Assembly (NCBI GenBank): GCA_964544475.1
Contig: CAZJBS010000012.1
Span: 23,840 to 87,839, forward strand
DNA: 64,000 nt
Source: CAZJBS01 sp964544475
GTDB lineage: Bacteria; CLD3; SB21
Direction of reading: 5' to 3'
The notes beneath the pieces were generated by a model. That model saw only the letters and a program-made list of their open reading frames with translations, did not search any database and had not been told where the DNA came from. The position numbers were made by a program, and so were the translations under genes. Shown piece after piece: positions 18,449 through 27,722 of the stretch (position 1 is its first letter; each line of letters opens with the position of its first letter).

Positions 18449-19405
18449 TCATTTGGAACTGAAATCGTAAAGCAAACCAAATTGATGCGTCGGACTCAGG
18501 ACATTGTGCAGCAGAATGGAGTAGTCACAATGCAATCCCATGGCCCGGACACCAAAGCCAACCGTAAAAACATTGGGCGATGACCACAGACCAAATCGGC
18601 CCGTGAGTTGGGTGTCCTTCCACTCATAAATATCGATTTCCGTGGCGGCTTTGATACGTGCCTCGTGGCCGATACTACGTTCGATGCCGACGGCCGTCAA
18701 GACGCCGTCATACGGCATGTAGGACACCGCGCCGGATATCTTCTGCGGCAATTCCTTTCGCTGTCCGGTCGTACCAACCGTGGGTTGGTTGATATTCATA
18801 AGGTACGCGCCGATCCAGATACGATCCCGCAACGAGGCCATGAAACCCACGTCCAGTCCGACATTGAATGTATGGCCCAGGTCTTGTCCGTCGCCACCCA
18901 GGCCGTCGCTGCCGGCGGACATGCCGTAGTCCAGATAATACAGTTTGAGATTGTAACCCAACGCAAGCGACGACCGGACATCTTTGAGTACATTGAAGCC
19001 ATGGGAAAGACCGAAGGCCATTTCGGTGGACATGGTCTCTGAATGGCCGCTGAGCGATTGTGAGGCGTCCACGCCGCTGCTCAAGCCTTCATAAAAAAGA
19101 CCGATCGTGCCATAGTCTCTCTCGGTCCCGAGGAGTTTCTGGGTCGAGTACACCACGCCGCCCATGGCGCTTTTCAGGGACGTCACCGGCAGCACCTGGT
19201 AGGAACCGAAGGCCTGCAGGTTCTTTACACGGGCAAGGCCGGCGGGGTTGTGAAAGACCGCCCAGCCGTCATTGGCGACGGCGACAAACGTGCCGGCAAG
19301 CGCCGCGGCCCGAGGTCCTTGCGGGGGCGCTTCCGTGGCCACTTGGGCCTTGACCGAAGCGATGGCCAGCCAACTGGCCATGAAACAAATCAACGGTTTT
19401 TTCAT
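18449..19405 (-). CDS. PorV/PorQ-like outer-membrane protein
   Basis: 318 residues with a signal peptide (KKPLICFMASWLAIASVKAQ) and an AGAGGA site before the ATG. The mature start GPRAAALAGTFVAVANDGWAVFHNPAGLA is the hallmark of the PorV/PorQ/UPF0164 barrel family, and the C-terminus (HQFGLLYDFSSK) suits a barrel. In type IX secretion PorV shuttles cargo from the translocon to the attachment complex. Its placement directly after a gene for a secreted protein with a FlgD-like sorting domain supports a secretion-related role. Other PorV-like proteins have unrelated roles, so this remains inference. Confidence 0.75.
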   Translation of the reverse strand: MKKPLICFMASWLAIASVKAQVATEAPPQGPRAAALAGTFVAVANDGWAVFHNPAGLARVKNLQAFGSYQVLPVTSLKSAMGGVVYSTQKLLGTERDYGTIGLFYEGLSSGVDASQSLSGHSETMSTEMAFGLSHGFNVLKDVRSSLALGYNLKLYYLDYGMSAGSDGLGGDGQDLGHTFNVGLDVGFMASLRDRIWIGAYLMNINQPTVGTTGQRKELPQKISGAVSYMPYDGVLTAVGIERSIGHEARIKAATEIDIYEWKDTQLTGRFGLWSSPNVFTVGFGVRAMGLHCDYSILLHNVLSPTHQFGLLYDFSSK

Positions 19406-19429
19406 ACGATCCTCTGATGACGGTCGATG

Positions 19430-21670
19430 TTATTTCAGTTTGGTACCCACCACCACGGGCGCCGACTTGGTCGAACTCTTGCCGGTCTGCCGGTCGGTCA
19501 CTTCCACGCTCAAAATGTATGTGCCGATGGGAACGACTTCGGAGGTTTCCCGTGTCCGGCCGTCCCATTTGCGATAATTCTTCAGTTCATCCTTGCTCTC
19601 ATCCCGGCCGAGCGCACGTATTTCGTCCGCCAATACGCTGATCAATCGCCCGGACACGTCGTAAAGGCGTACAATAACGCGCGAATTGGGACCGTAACGG
19701 AGCGCGTATTGAATCACTTCGCCGGTTCGTGGATTGAACGGATGCGGCGAGACTTTGATGCCGGCTTTGGCGCTCGTGACCGCGCCCGCCGTGTCCGGGG
19801 AGACGTCCGACGCATAACCCAGCGCAATTTGCGTACTCGGTGAAAAATAGCCGACTATACCGGAAATCAGGTAGTTCTGATTGGTCGTGAATGTCTGGGA
19901 GGCGACGATACCGGCGGCGGATTCAATGCGGACGACAATTGAAGACGTGCCATCGTTGATCGTGACGTTGGACGATCCGCTGGTGAATGTGAACACCTCG
20001 GTCACCGTGCCTTTCGTTTTGATCCATTCGCCCTCGCGGCTGACGTCACTGATCTGGCCGAATGAGCCGATCAGTTTTTGGGCAGGCAGCGCCTGATTGG
20101 TGGCCACAACGGACACGGTCAGTGGAACCACGGTCGTGTCCGTGACCTCGGTGATGTTTGAGAATTCCTTGACATAGCCGCGTACGATCACCGAATCACC
20201 GCGTTGGACGAGATTGGATGTGGCCGGCGTAAAACTGAAGATCTGAATACCGCGCGTGCCGTTCCCGGCGCTCTGCACGACGTAAAATTTTCGCTGGGTG
20301 GTTGAGAGCTTGCCATCACCAAAAACAGCGATGCCCGCCACGCTGACCGTTTGACCGGTGTATTGATAGGGGTTGGCCTGAATGGTCGGGATGTCGACGA
20401 TATGAAATGTGTCGGTCACGGTATAGGACACCGTATTCGAAAGGGCCACATAGGTGCCGATCACGACTTTGACCTGATAGGTGACGGTTGTTCCGGTGGA
20501 TTGCGGCGGGATCGGCGACGAGGTCTCATACGTGCTGTCATCAATGGCGTTCATCGAGATACTGTCCAGAACCGAATTGACGGTACGAAGGAGTTTGACC
20601 GTGGGCGTGGTTTCCGATACGACAACCGCCCGTATCGTGACCGGCTGCGTCGGATCGGGAATGGTCGGATAATTCCGCAAGGTCCCGAAACGCAGAGGCG
20701 TCTGCACGCTGTATTGATAGGACGCAGACATGGCCATGTTGTTTTCGCTGTCGATAACACGAACAAGGAATGAAACCACGTCACCGGGATTTTTCGGTGG
20801 TATGATGCCACGGTAGGTGGAGTCACTGATGTTGGTCATCGTCACCGAATCAGGCGTCGCGCCGGTCGTGTAGACCACGGAGGCCGAAGTCAGGGAATGG
20901 GTATGTCCTATGACGATCTCGACCGTGTCCGATTGGGACGCGGTCGGCGTAAGGGGAAAGTACGTCACTGCTCCCAAACGGATGGGTTTCCCTTCAAGAA
21001 ATTGCCCGGGATTCACGCGGCCGAGCGTGTGATCAGCCTCCAGAGCCGACTGAAGCCATCCGTCGGAACCATTGTCGTTGACAAGTCCGCCGGACGTCTG
21101 ATTCGTGAAATAAGCGACTTTGTTGGCGCCCAGGCTCAGGTTGTTGCTCCATTGTCCCGACGGCCATCCGGAGATGTCGCCGCCCCAACTAACGATGTCG
21201 ATCACCGTGCCGCTCGCACTGTCCGGCCCCGAGATCAAAACGGCGTTGTCGGTTCCCGTAAAATCAAAACTGCCGGTTTGCGTTAGGCTGAAATCCACCG
21301 TGGCGCTGTCAGCGAACAAAACAAGCAGGGAATCCGTCGAGGCATCGGTGTCTTCGGCGGGATAGGGAAATGTCGCACCCTTGTTGGATACCAAGACGAC
21401 GCGTGTGTATTGAGGCACGTTTTGCAGAAAGGCGTCGTTCGGGAGTTTTAGGCGACCCTCGCCGGTTGGTGAAGAACCGTCCGACAAGGTCCATCCGCGC
21501 ATATCCACGCCGCCGGACTTGGTCACGAGCAATTCCACGGCATCCTTCTGGCCCGAACTGGAACCCAAAAGGACTTCGTTGATGATCACGTCGTTGGGCG
21601 ATTGTGCCCATGCGGCTGAAGCAAAAAATGAAACAAGGAACAGTGATTGGATATTGGTTTTTCTGATCAT
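19430..21670 (-). CDS. Secreted lamin-tail-domain protein with OB-like repeats and FlgD-like sorting tail
   Basis: 746 residues; SD AGGAG and signal peptide (IQSLFLVSFFASAAWAQ). Residues about 24-200 are a lamin-tail (LTD) domain (VIINEVLLG, RGWTLSDG, FLQNVPQYTRVVLVS). Then come Ig-like segments (YFPLTPTASQSDTVEIVI and RNYPTIPDPTQPVTI blocks) and two OB-fold-like units (GQTVSVAGIAVFGDG; GEWIKTKGTVTEVF), as in secreted nucleases such as ExeM or YhcR, but no nuclease domain follows. The last 90 residues (VSPHPFNPRTGEVIQYALR to VPIGTYILSVEV) are a FlgD-like/T9SS-type C-terminal sorting domain. First gene of the envelope operon. Binding to extracellular DNA or attachment to the surface is plausible, not shown. 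Confidence 0.8.
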   Translation of the reverse strand: MIRKTNIQSLFLVSFFASAAWAQSPNDVIINEVLLGSSSGQKDAVELLVTKSGGVDMRGWTLSDGSSPTGEGRLKLPNDAFLQNVPQYTRVVLVSNKGATFPYPAEDTDASTDSLLVLFADSATVDFSLTQTGSFDFTGTDNAVLISGPDSASGTVIDIVSWGGDISGWPSGQWSNNLSLGANKVAYFTNQTSGGLVNDNGSDGWLQSALEADHTLGRVNPGQFLEGKPIRLGAVTYFPLTPTASQSDTVEIVIGHTHSLTSASVVYTTGATPDSVTMTNISDSTYRGIIPPKNPGDVVSFLVRVIDSENNMAMSASYQYSVQTPLRFGTLRNYPTIPDPTQPVTIRAVVVSETTPTVKLLRTVNSVLDSISMNAIDDSTYETSSPIPPQSTGTTVTYQVKVVIGTYVALSNTVSYTVTDTFHIVDIPTIQANPYQYTGQTVSVAGIAVFGDGKLSTTQRKFYVVQSAGNGTRGIQIFSFTPATSNLVQRGDSVIVRGYVKEFSNITEVTDTTVVPLTVSVVATNQALPAQKLIGSFGQISDVSREGEWIKTKGTVTEVFTFTSGSSNVTINDGTSSIVVRIESAAGIVASQTFTTNQNYLISGIVGYFSPSTQIALGYASDVSPDTAGAVTSAKAGIKVSPHPFNPRTGEVIQYALRYGPNSRVIVRLYDVSGRLISVLADEIRALGRDESKDELKNYRKWDGRTRETSEVVPIGTYILSVEVTDRQTGKSSTKSAPVVVGTKLK

Positions 21671-21985
21671 CGAAAAAGCTCCTTAAAGACGGCACTGGCG
21701 TGACGGGAAAATCGCGACGGTCAAGGTGAGTCCGAAAAACGCCGACTTATTTACAACAAATGTGTAATTTTTTCAAGGCCAAACTTGAAAGCTGATTAAA
21801 ATCATTCTTTTTCTTTTACCCGCACCTTAATTTGAGTCGTGAGTTAAGATGTTGATTTATCAGAATTAATTTTTACAATTTTGTGACAATTCGTATTTGG
21901 AACCGATGCTGACAATGATTACTATTTCCCGTCCGAGCGGGAATCTGATCGATACAGATTCAACCACCCCATTCTGCGAGACTTT
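21671..21985. promoter_or_regulatory. Divergent AT-rich regulatory region between the envelope operon and hemA
   Basis: About 315 bases without a gene. The middle (21740-21890) is strongly AT-rich, as expected for back-to-back promoters, but I find no clean -35/-10 pair. The hemA-proximal end holds two adjacent inverted repeats, described separately. No open frame with a start and ribosome-binding site stands out. Confidence 0.55.
21926..21960 (+). promoter_or_regulatory. Two tandem hairpins in the hemA leader
   Basis: TTCCCG/CGGGAA (stem 21926-21931 with 21938-21943, loop of 6) is immediately followed by AATCTG/CAGATT (21942-21947 with 21955-21960, loop of 7). The two share two bases, so they could form alternatively. 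They end 25 bases before the hemA ATG. Perfect stems placed this close to a start codon may control translation; no known riboswitch is recognised. Confidence 0.4.
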
Positions 21986-23215
21986 ATGAGACGCTTCAAA
22001 GTCATCGGCATCAACTTCAAAACGGCCCCGTTGAGCGTGATCGAACGGTTTGTCATCGAGCCGTCGGCACGCATGGAGAGGCTTACCGAAGTTCGCGACC
22101 GACTCAACTGGGAAGAAGTCGTTTATGTCGCGACCTGCAATCGGGTGGAGTTTGTGTTTTATCAACGCGCGGCCGCCGAACCGGCCGAAGAAATTGAGCA
22201 GTTGATTCGTACTCTTCAGCCGGCCTGCACCGATTCGGAAATCCGGACCGCCAAGAGACATTTCTATTTCTATTCCGGGTCCGAGGCCATCCATCATATG
22301 TTCCGGGTGGTCACTTCCCTGGATTCGATGGTCATCGGCGAGAATCAGATTGTTGGACAGATCAAACGGGCTTTCCAGGAGGCCAAAGACATCGGTCTGG
22401 CCGGTCATCAACTGACGATGTTGTTTGAAGCCGCAGCCCGGGTCGCGAAGTCGGTGTTCTCTGATACGGAAATCGGGGCCCGCCCGACCTCCGTGGCCTA
22501 TCTCGCCAACCAGTTCATCAGGGAATTCGACCGCAAGAACCCGACGGTCATTTTCATCGGCGCCGGTGAAACCATTCAATTGATGACAAAGTATGTCGGC
22601 AAGCTCAACGTCGGCAAAACCTATTTTGTCAACCGAACGCGGGCCAACGCGGAAAAACTTGCCGAACTGTACGGCGGCACGGCGATGACCTTCGAGGAAT
22701 TTTACGCGTCCCGTCTGGATTATGACATGATGATTGTCTGCACGAGTTGCAAGCATCACATCATCACACTGGATAACTATGAGCGCATTTTCGGCGCTTC
22801 CACGGCGAAAAAACTGATCATTGATCTGGCGTTGCCCATGAATGTCGATCCGCAGGTGGCCACACGGCATCGCAACCTTGTGCTCCACAGCATGGAGGAT
22901 ATCCAGGCCATGAGCGCCCGCAATAACGAAGAACGCCGGGCCGAGGCCGCCAAATGCCGCGAGATTGTCGCGACGCATGTGGCCGAATTCGAACAGCTTT
23001 GGAAACAAAAACAAGTCGAGCATTCGCTCAAGGAAATACCGATCCAGATCAAGTCCATTCACCTCACGGCGGTCGACCATTTGCTCAGCAAGAAACTCAG
23101 CCATCTGTCCGACAGCGACAAGGCGGCCATTCGTGAGTTTACGCATTTTCTGTCCAATAAGACGGCGCAGGTTCCGATGCGGATGGCCAAAGACATCATA
23201 CTGGCCCAATCGTAG
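21986..23215 (+). CDS. hemA: Glutamyl-tRNA reductase
   Basis: 409 residues. It reduces glutamyl-tRNA(Glu) to glutamate-1-semialdehyde, the first step of C5-pathway tetrapyrrole synthesis. The catalytic Cys lies in YVATCNRVEF (Cys50, the usual position). GINFKTAPLSVIER opens the N-terminal domain, IGAGETIQLM marks the NADPH-binding domain, and a C-terminal dimerisation helix follows. The length is slightly below typical. It heads the hemA-hemCD-hemB group, but a strong hairpin terminator separates it from hemCD. hemL for the next step is not in the window. Confidence 0.96.
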   Translation: MRRFKVIGINFKTAPLSVIERFVIEPSARMERLTEVRDRLNWEEVVYVATCNRVEFVFYQRAAAEPAEEIEQLIRTLQPACTDSEIRTAKRHFYFYSGSEAIHHMFRVVTSLDSMVIGENQIVGQIKRAFQEAKDIGLAGHQLTMLFEAAARVAKSVFSDTEIGARPTSVAYLANQFIREFDRKNPTVIFIGAGETIQLMTKYVGKLNVGKTYFVNRTRANAEKLAELYGGTAMTFEEFYASRLDYDMMIVCTSCKHHIITLDNYERIFGASTAKKLIIDLALPMNVDPQVATRHRNLVLHSMEDIQAMSARNNEERRAEAAKCREIVATHVAEFEQLWKQKQVEHSLKEIPIQIKSIHLTAVDHLLSKKLSHLSDSDKAAIREFTHFLSNKTAQVPMRMAKDIILAQS

Positions 23216-23240
23216 TCGGTTCCCGTACACGAAAACTCAG

Positions 23241-23274
23241 AAGCTGTTCAAGGAAATTTGAACAGCTTTTTTTT
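23241..23274 (+). terminator. Rho-independent terminator after hemA
   Basis: A perfect 11-bp stem (AAGCTGTTCAA, 23241-23251, with TTGAACAGCTT, 23258-23268), a six-base loop and a run of Ts. It lies between hemA and hemCD, so hemCD needs read-through or its own promoter. Confidence 0.88.
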
Positions 23275-23291
23275 GCACGGAGTAGCAACCC

Positions 23292-24920
23292 ATGAAAATT
23301 CGAATCGGCTCACGCGGCAGTGACCTGGCGTTGTGGCAAGCCCGGCATGTGCAGGGTTTATTGCGGGAAAAGGCCGGCGTCGAGAGCGACATTACGATTA
23401 TCCATACCAAAGGCGACAACCTGCAGAATGTGTCCTTCAATCAGATCGAAGGCAAAGGGTTCTTCACCAAAGAGATCGAAGAGGCCTTGTTGGCCGGTCA
23501 GATCGATCTCGCCGTGCATTCGCTGAAGGATTTGCCGACCGAAATGACCCCCGGACTCGAGGTGGCCGCGTTTTCGGATCGCGAAGATCCGAGGGATATC
23601 CTGCTCATCCACGCCGGGGCCGTCGACGAATCGCAAAATCCGCCCATGATCCTCGGCGCCCGCGTCGGCACCTCCTCCAACCGGCGAAAAAAACAGATCG
23701 CCAATCTCCGCCCGGATGTTCAGGTCGTGGAGGTTCGCGGCAACGTTCCCACGAGGCTTCGTAAGCTGGCTGCACGTGATTTCGATGCGCTGATCATGGC
23801 CCACGCCGGACTGAAACGTCTTGACCTTGATCTGACGCCCTTTCGTACGGTCATTTTCGACCCGACGCGGTTTATCCCGAACCCTGCGCAGGGCATTCTT
23901 GGTTTACAAATACGCTCGGGTGACGCTGCGACCGCTGAGGTCGTGCGCCGCTTGAACGTCGGCCAATCCGAAGCCATCGTGCGCGCCGAACGCGGCCTGC
24001 TGGCGCGGATGCAAGGCGGGTGTCAGCTGGCCCTTGGGGCTTACGCGTTCGAAGAAAAGGGAATCTACCGTTATTTTGCATTCTGGGATGAGTTGAATGG
24101 CCGCCCGTCGCATGCATTCCATGGCGAATCCACCGATCCGGATAAACTGGCCGTAGACGCCTACTATGCTTTTATGAAGGCTGCCCGCCGGCTGGAAAAT
24201 ACGACCGTCATGCTGACCCGACCCGAACATCAGGCGGACGAATGGAAAACCGCGTTGGAGGAATTCGGCGCCAACGTGATCAGCTTTCCGGCGATACGCA
24301 TTGTGCCTGAAGTCAACCGGAACGACATGTCGGGCGTTGTCAAGGAGCTATCGCAATGGAATTGGATCCTCTTCACAAGTTCCAACAGCGTTGACATTTT
24401 CACGAGCCAACTGGATGCCCACCAGGCCCGGATTGCGACAACCACGCGTGTCGCAGCGATCGGCAGATCGACGGAAGCGGCCTTGATCGCCAAAGGATTG
24501 AAAGTTGATTTCGTTCCATCCAAATCCAATGCGAAAGATTTTGCCGTGGAATGGCTGGACCAGACCACGCCTTCCGGCCACGTCCTGATTCCGTGTGCCC
24601 ACAAAGCGGATGACACATTGGAAACGCACCTCTCCGCGCATGGTCTGAAGGTCCGGAGGCTCAATTTGTATCACACACAATTGCCCGATAAACATGACCT
24701 TCCTCCGATGGACGGAGATCCGGATTATCTGGTATTTGCGAGTCCGTCCGCCTTTGAGTACTTTCTCCAAATAGCGGCATGGCCCAAAACGACAAGAATT
24801 ATCAGTATTGGGCCGAAAACAAGCGAGCGGATACGGGCATCCGGGGCGGCCGTCTTTGCCGAAGCCTCGGAACCGTCTATCGAAGGCGTCATTCTGAAAA
24901 TGCTGAATCCCAACTTTTAG
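23292..24920 (+). CDS. Hydroxymethylbilane synthase / uroporphyrinogen-III synthase fusion
   Basis: 542 residues joining HemC and HemD. Residues 1-295 are porphobilinogen deaminase: IGSRGSDLALWQA at the start, HSLKDLPTE, and the dipyrromethane-cofactor Cys in GGCQLALGAY near residue 242. From about 298 a HemD domain begins (TVMLTRPEHQADEWKTAL) and runs to the end, with the typical ILFTSSNSVDIF and LVFASPSAFEYF. It converts porphobilinogen to uroporphyrinogen III, keeping the unstable linear intermediate local. HemC-HemD fusions are known in some FCB and other bacteria. Its stop overlaps the ribosome-binding site of hemB, indicating coupling. Confidence 0.94.
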   Translation: MKIRIGSRGSDLALWQARHVQGLLREKAGVESDITIIHTKGDNLQNVSFNQIEGKGFFTKEIEEALLAGQIDLAVHSLKDLPTEMTPGLEVAAFSDREDPRDILLIHAGAVDESQNPPMILGARVGTSSNRRKKQIANLRPDVQVVEVRGNVPTRLRKLAARDFDALIMAHAGLKRLDLDLTPFRTVIFDPTRFIPNPAQGILGLQIRSGDAATAEVVRRLNVGQSEAIVRAERGLLARMQGGCQLALGAYAFEEKGIYRYFAFWDELNGRPSHAFHGESTDPDKLAVDAYYAFMKAARRLENTTVMLTRPEHQADEWKTALEEFGANVISFPAIRIVPEVNRNDMSGVVKELSQWNWILFTSSNSVDIFTSQLDAHQARIATTTRVAAIGRSTEAALIAKGLKVDFVPSKSNAKDFAVEWLDQTTPSGHVLIPCAHKADDTLETHLSAHGLKVRRLNLYHTQLPDKHDLPPMDGDPDYLVFASPSAFEYFLQIAAWPKTTRIISIGPKTSERIRASGAAVFAEASEPSIEGVILKMLNPNF

Positions 24921-24928
24921 GAGGATCT

Positions 24929-25903
24929 ATGGACAACGTATTTCGCCCGCGCCGTATGCGGAAGAGCAAGATCGTACGCGACATGATCGCCGAAACCACC
25001 CTGAGTCGCGATCAATTTGTCATGCCGCATTTCGTCATCGACGGCCTCAATAAGCGGGAAACCATCACCACCATGCCCGGCATCGAACGCCAGACGACGG
25101 ACGTGCTTATCAAACAACTGGAAGCCGATCTGGCCGTCGGCATCAACAAGATCCTGCTTTTCGGCGTGACGGAGGAGAAGGATGAAAAGGGCACTTCCGC
25201 TTTCCGAAAAGACAACCTGATCGCTCACACGATCAGGGAAATCCGAAAGACTTTCGGCGATCAGATATACATCATCACAGACGTCTGTCTCTGCGCCTAT
25301 ATGTCGCACGGACATTGCGGAGTACTGCGGCATGGAGAGATCGTTAATGACGAAACACTGCCTATTCTCGCATCCATGGCGATGTCGCATGCCGAAGCCG
25401 GCGTGGACATGGTCGCGCCGTCGGACATGATGGACGGCAGGGTCATGGCCATCCGCGAAACCCTCGATGACAACGGCTTTACGAATACAGCCCTGATGTC
25501 GTATTCGATCAAGTTCTCGTCGTCGTATTACGGCCCTTTCCGGGAAGCGGCCCACAGCGCGCCGGCGAGCGGCGATCGCAAAAGTTACCAGATGGACTTC
25601 CGCAACGGACGCGAAGCCATGATTGAGGCATTGCTGGATGAACAGGAAGGCGCCGATGTCCTGATGGTCAAACCCGGCATGGCCTATCTGGACGTCGTCC
25701 ACGACCTCCGGCAGCACACCCAGTTGCCCGTCGCCATCTATAATGTGAGCGGGGAATTCTCGATGGTGAAGTTCGCCGCCCAGCATGGAGCCATCGATGA
25801 ACAGGCGGTTGTGATGGAAAACATGTACGCGATGACCAGGGCCGGCGCCCGCATCCTGATCACGTATCACACGAGGGATATTCTCAAAAACAATTGGATG
25901 TAG
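24929..25903 (+). CDS. hemB: Porphobilinogen synthase (delta-aminolevulinic acid dehydratase)
   Basis: 324 residues from the ATG at 24929, which has an AGGAGG site overlapping the hemCD stop. It condenses two 5-aminolevulinate molecules to porphobilinogen. The zinc site DVCLCAYMSHGHC is complete with three Cys, so this is a Zn-type enzyme. The two active-site Lys are in MSYSIKFSS (near residue 194) and MVKPGMAYLD. The N-terminus RPRRMRKSKIVRDMIAET is typical. A terminator follows, closing the hem unit. Confidence 0.96.
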   Translation: MDNVFRPRRMRKSKIVRDMIAETTLSRDQFVMPHFVIDGLNKRETITTMPGIERQTTDVLIKQLEADLAVGINKILLFGVTEEKDEKGTSAFRKDNLIAHTIREIRKTFGDQIYIITDVCLCAYMSHGHCGVLRHGEIVNDETLPILASMAMSHAEAGVDMVAPSDMMDGRVMAIRETLDDNGFTNTALMSYSIKFSSSYYGPFREAAHSAPASGDRKSYQMDFRNGREAMIEALLDEQEGADVLMVKPGMAYLDVVHDLRQHTQLPVAIYNVSGEFSMVKFAAQHGAIDEQAVVMENMYAMTRAGARILITYHTRDILKNNWM

Positions 25904-25929
25904 TTCCGAGCCCCGGCCATCATGGTCAA

Positions 25930-25963
25930 AAGACGATCCTCAAAGGGGTCGTCTTATTCTTTT
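25930..25963 (+). terminator. Rho-independent terminator after hemB
   Basis: The stem AAGACGA-CC (25930-25939, one bulged T) pairs with GGTCGTCTT (25947-25955) and is followed by ATTCTTTTG. Confidence 0.7.
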
Positions 25964-25999
25964 GCTTGAATTCCGAATCGCGATTCAGCAAATTGGGTC

Positions 26000-26524
26000 A
26001 TGACAAAAAAAGAATTCCTCAAGTCAGTTGCCGGTATGAACAGTGATGTGTTGGGTCAGCTTCTGGCCACGCTGGAAGAAACCCACACGGCTTATTGTGT
26101 GATCGGTGGTCTTGCCGTCAACGCGTATGTGGAACCCGTGGTCAGTCTTGATCTGGACATCGTGATCGTGGCCGGCAAACGGCAGCAACTGGCAGACAGG
26201 TTATCGCATTTCGGACCGGTCCGGCATTTCGAGCATAGCATCAATTGGGAGCCTGCCGGATCGGATTTGCGCATCCAGTTTCAGTTAGATCATCGTTATC
26301 AGGATTTTCTTGAACGGATCGTCCGGCGCGAAGTTCTTGGATACGAGATGAACGTTGCGTCCGTCGAGGACGTTTTGTCTGGAAAAATCTGGGCATTTCT
26401 GGATCGGGAAAGGCGTCCGAGCAAACGACAGAAAGACCTGGCCGACATCGCGAGAATAATTGAAGAATTCCCTCAACTCAAAGAGACGCTTCCTTCCGGC
26501 GTGCGGGATTCACTCCAAACGTAA
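26000..26524 (+). CDS. Nucleotidyltransferase-like protein (AbiEii/MNT-like)
   Basis: 174 residues. The core VIGGLAVNAYVEPVVSLDLDIVI matches the nucleotidyltransferase pattern GG..A.....R.T.DLD used by AbiEii-type toxins and related proteins, although the usual Arg/Thr before DLD are Val/Ser. A later acidic position (GSDLRIQFQLD) may be the third carboxylate. The C-terminal helices (EDVLSGKIWAFLDRERRPSKRQKDLADIARI) are typical of the same group. No HEPN or antitoxin gene is adjacent: neighbours are hemB and a barrel gene on the other strand. It could be a lone domesticated member. Confidence 0.65.
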   Translation: MTKKEFLKSVAGMNSDVLGQLLATLEETHTAYCVIGGLAVNAYVEPVVSLDLDIVIVAGKRQQLADRLSHFGPVRHFEHSINWEPAGSDLRIQFQLDHRYQDFLERIVRREVLGYEMNVASVEDVLSGKIWAFLDRERRPSKRQKDLADIARIIEEFPQLKETLPSGVRDSLQT

Positions 26525-26536
26525 CCTGGCCGATCG

Positions 26537-27622
26537 TCAGAACGCGAGAGTCAGTCCGGCGCTCACCGCATGATACCGGGCCACGCTGTAATCGATGTTC
26601 AGATTGGCAATCAATGCCCGGAGACTCAATCCCAGCGTCAATCGTGTCGGGTTGTCTCCCTTGACCTTGATGTCAATTTTTTCCGTCGTGCCATCCGCAT
26701 TGATGAAATCGTAACGCAGCCGCATGGTTGATGACTCCGCCATCAACCCCGCGTAGGGCGCCACGTGCAAAAAGCGCCATCCGAACTGCTTGGAAGCTGT
26801 GATGCCCAAGCCCGCAGCCCGCATCTCAAAAGCCCGCCCGATACGCATCGTTTGACTCGTGACCGCCAGCGCCACCTCTACAGGCAGTTTTTTCCTGGTC
26901 CACATGGCCGGATTGTGCTGGATGCCTATGCCGGAGTATTCCAACGTGCCCAGGGCTCCGGCTTTCCGGGTTGGAAAAAATCGAAAAGTCAGTTGTGTTC
27001 CATAGAACGTTCCCAAGGTGAGCTGATACGCATACCAACCGACGGCTGGCAGATTCAGCCCCGCCACGGGCAAGGTAAAACTCCCGCCCTCCGACGCCAC
27101 ATCAATCGTTCGTGTTTCACCGCTGATCGGGTCTGTGTAATTCAAAGCCACTCCCCGGTAGGCCACCCGTATGCTGTCCCTTTTTCCACCGACCACCGTC
27201 GCGCCTTCCAGATGAACGTTCACCGAAGACCCGACAATCTGTTGAATCAAGGCCGCCTGTACGGCTTGCTTTTGCTCGCCCGACAATAGTGAAAAATCGT
27301 CGCTGGAATATATAAATTGCGTGATGGCCGAAGCTTGTATGCTGTCCAGACGCAGTTGGCCCGTGGCGGAAAAGCGTCGGCTGTGGGGCTTGAAAAAAGC
27401 CCCCATGGCGGTAATGCCAAGCTCAAAATGAAAGGCAAATTTCCTGGCCTCCGGCGCTCGATGAAACCAGCCCGAATTCATGCTTGTACCAAATCCCGAT
27501 ACGGCCGGCGCCACGTAATGTCGCGCGGCATCCGCGGCCAGCCGGGAAACGGAGGATTGGAAATCGTTTTGGGCGAGGACGGGCAGGGTACCTGCCAGCC
27601 AAATAAACCAACGCAACGTCAA
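26537..27622 (-). CDS. Predicted outer-membrane beta-barrel protein (DUF6588-like)
   Basis: 361 residues, starting at TTG with a GGGAG site 8 bases upstream; a short signal peptide follows (WFIWLAGTLPVLAQ). The mature protein has amphipathic strands, many Thr/Arg/Tyr, and ends in HAVSAGLTLAF with a terminal Phe, as in barrels inserted by BAM. The overall pattern resembles an uncharacterised Bacteroidota family I recall as DUF6588, with low certainty. No function can be assigned. Confidence 0.6.
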   Translation of the reverse strand: MTLRWFIWLAGTLPVLAQNDFQSSVSRLAADAARHYVAPAVSGFGTSMNSGWFHRAPEARKFAFHFELGITAMGAFFKPHSRRFSATGQLRLDSIQASAITQFIYSSDDFSLLSGEQKQAVQAALIQQIVGSSVNVHLEGATVVGGKRDSIRVAYRGVALNYTDPISGETRTIDVASEGGSFTLPVAGLNLPAVGWYAYQLTLGTFYGTQLTFRFFPTRKAGALGTLEYSGIGIQHNPAMWTRKKLPVEVALAVTSQTMRIGRAFEMRAAGLGITASKQFGWRFLHVAPYAGLMAESSTMRLRYDFINADGTTEKIDIKVKGDNPTRLTLGLSLRALIANLNIDYSVARYHAVSAGLTLAF

Positions 27623-27722
27623 GCCAACATCTCCCTTGATTTATGAATTCAATCCGCCAGATCATGGACGTGTAAACGGGAGTTATCCGACGACGGAATG
27701 GCCCATTGTTCTCAATGGTGTC

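Noticed and set aside
21866..23230. Long 454-codon open frame opposite hemA
   Set aside because: It mirrors hemA exactly, has no domain or signal and lies on the strand opposite a clear gene; codon bias in GC-rich genes often leaves the antisense frame open.
24917..25870. 317-codon frame opposite hemB
   Set aside because: Antisense shadow of hemB with no ribosome-binding site or family pattern.
26000..26524. Toxin-antitoxin pair around the nucleotidyltransferase-like gene
   Set aside because: No adjacent antitoxin or HEPN partner; neighbours are hemB and a barrel gene.
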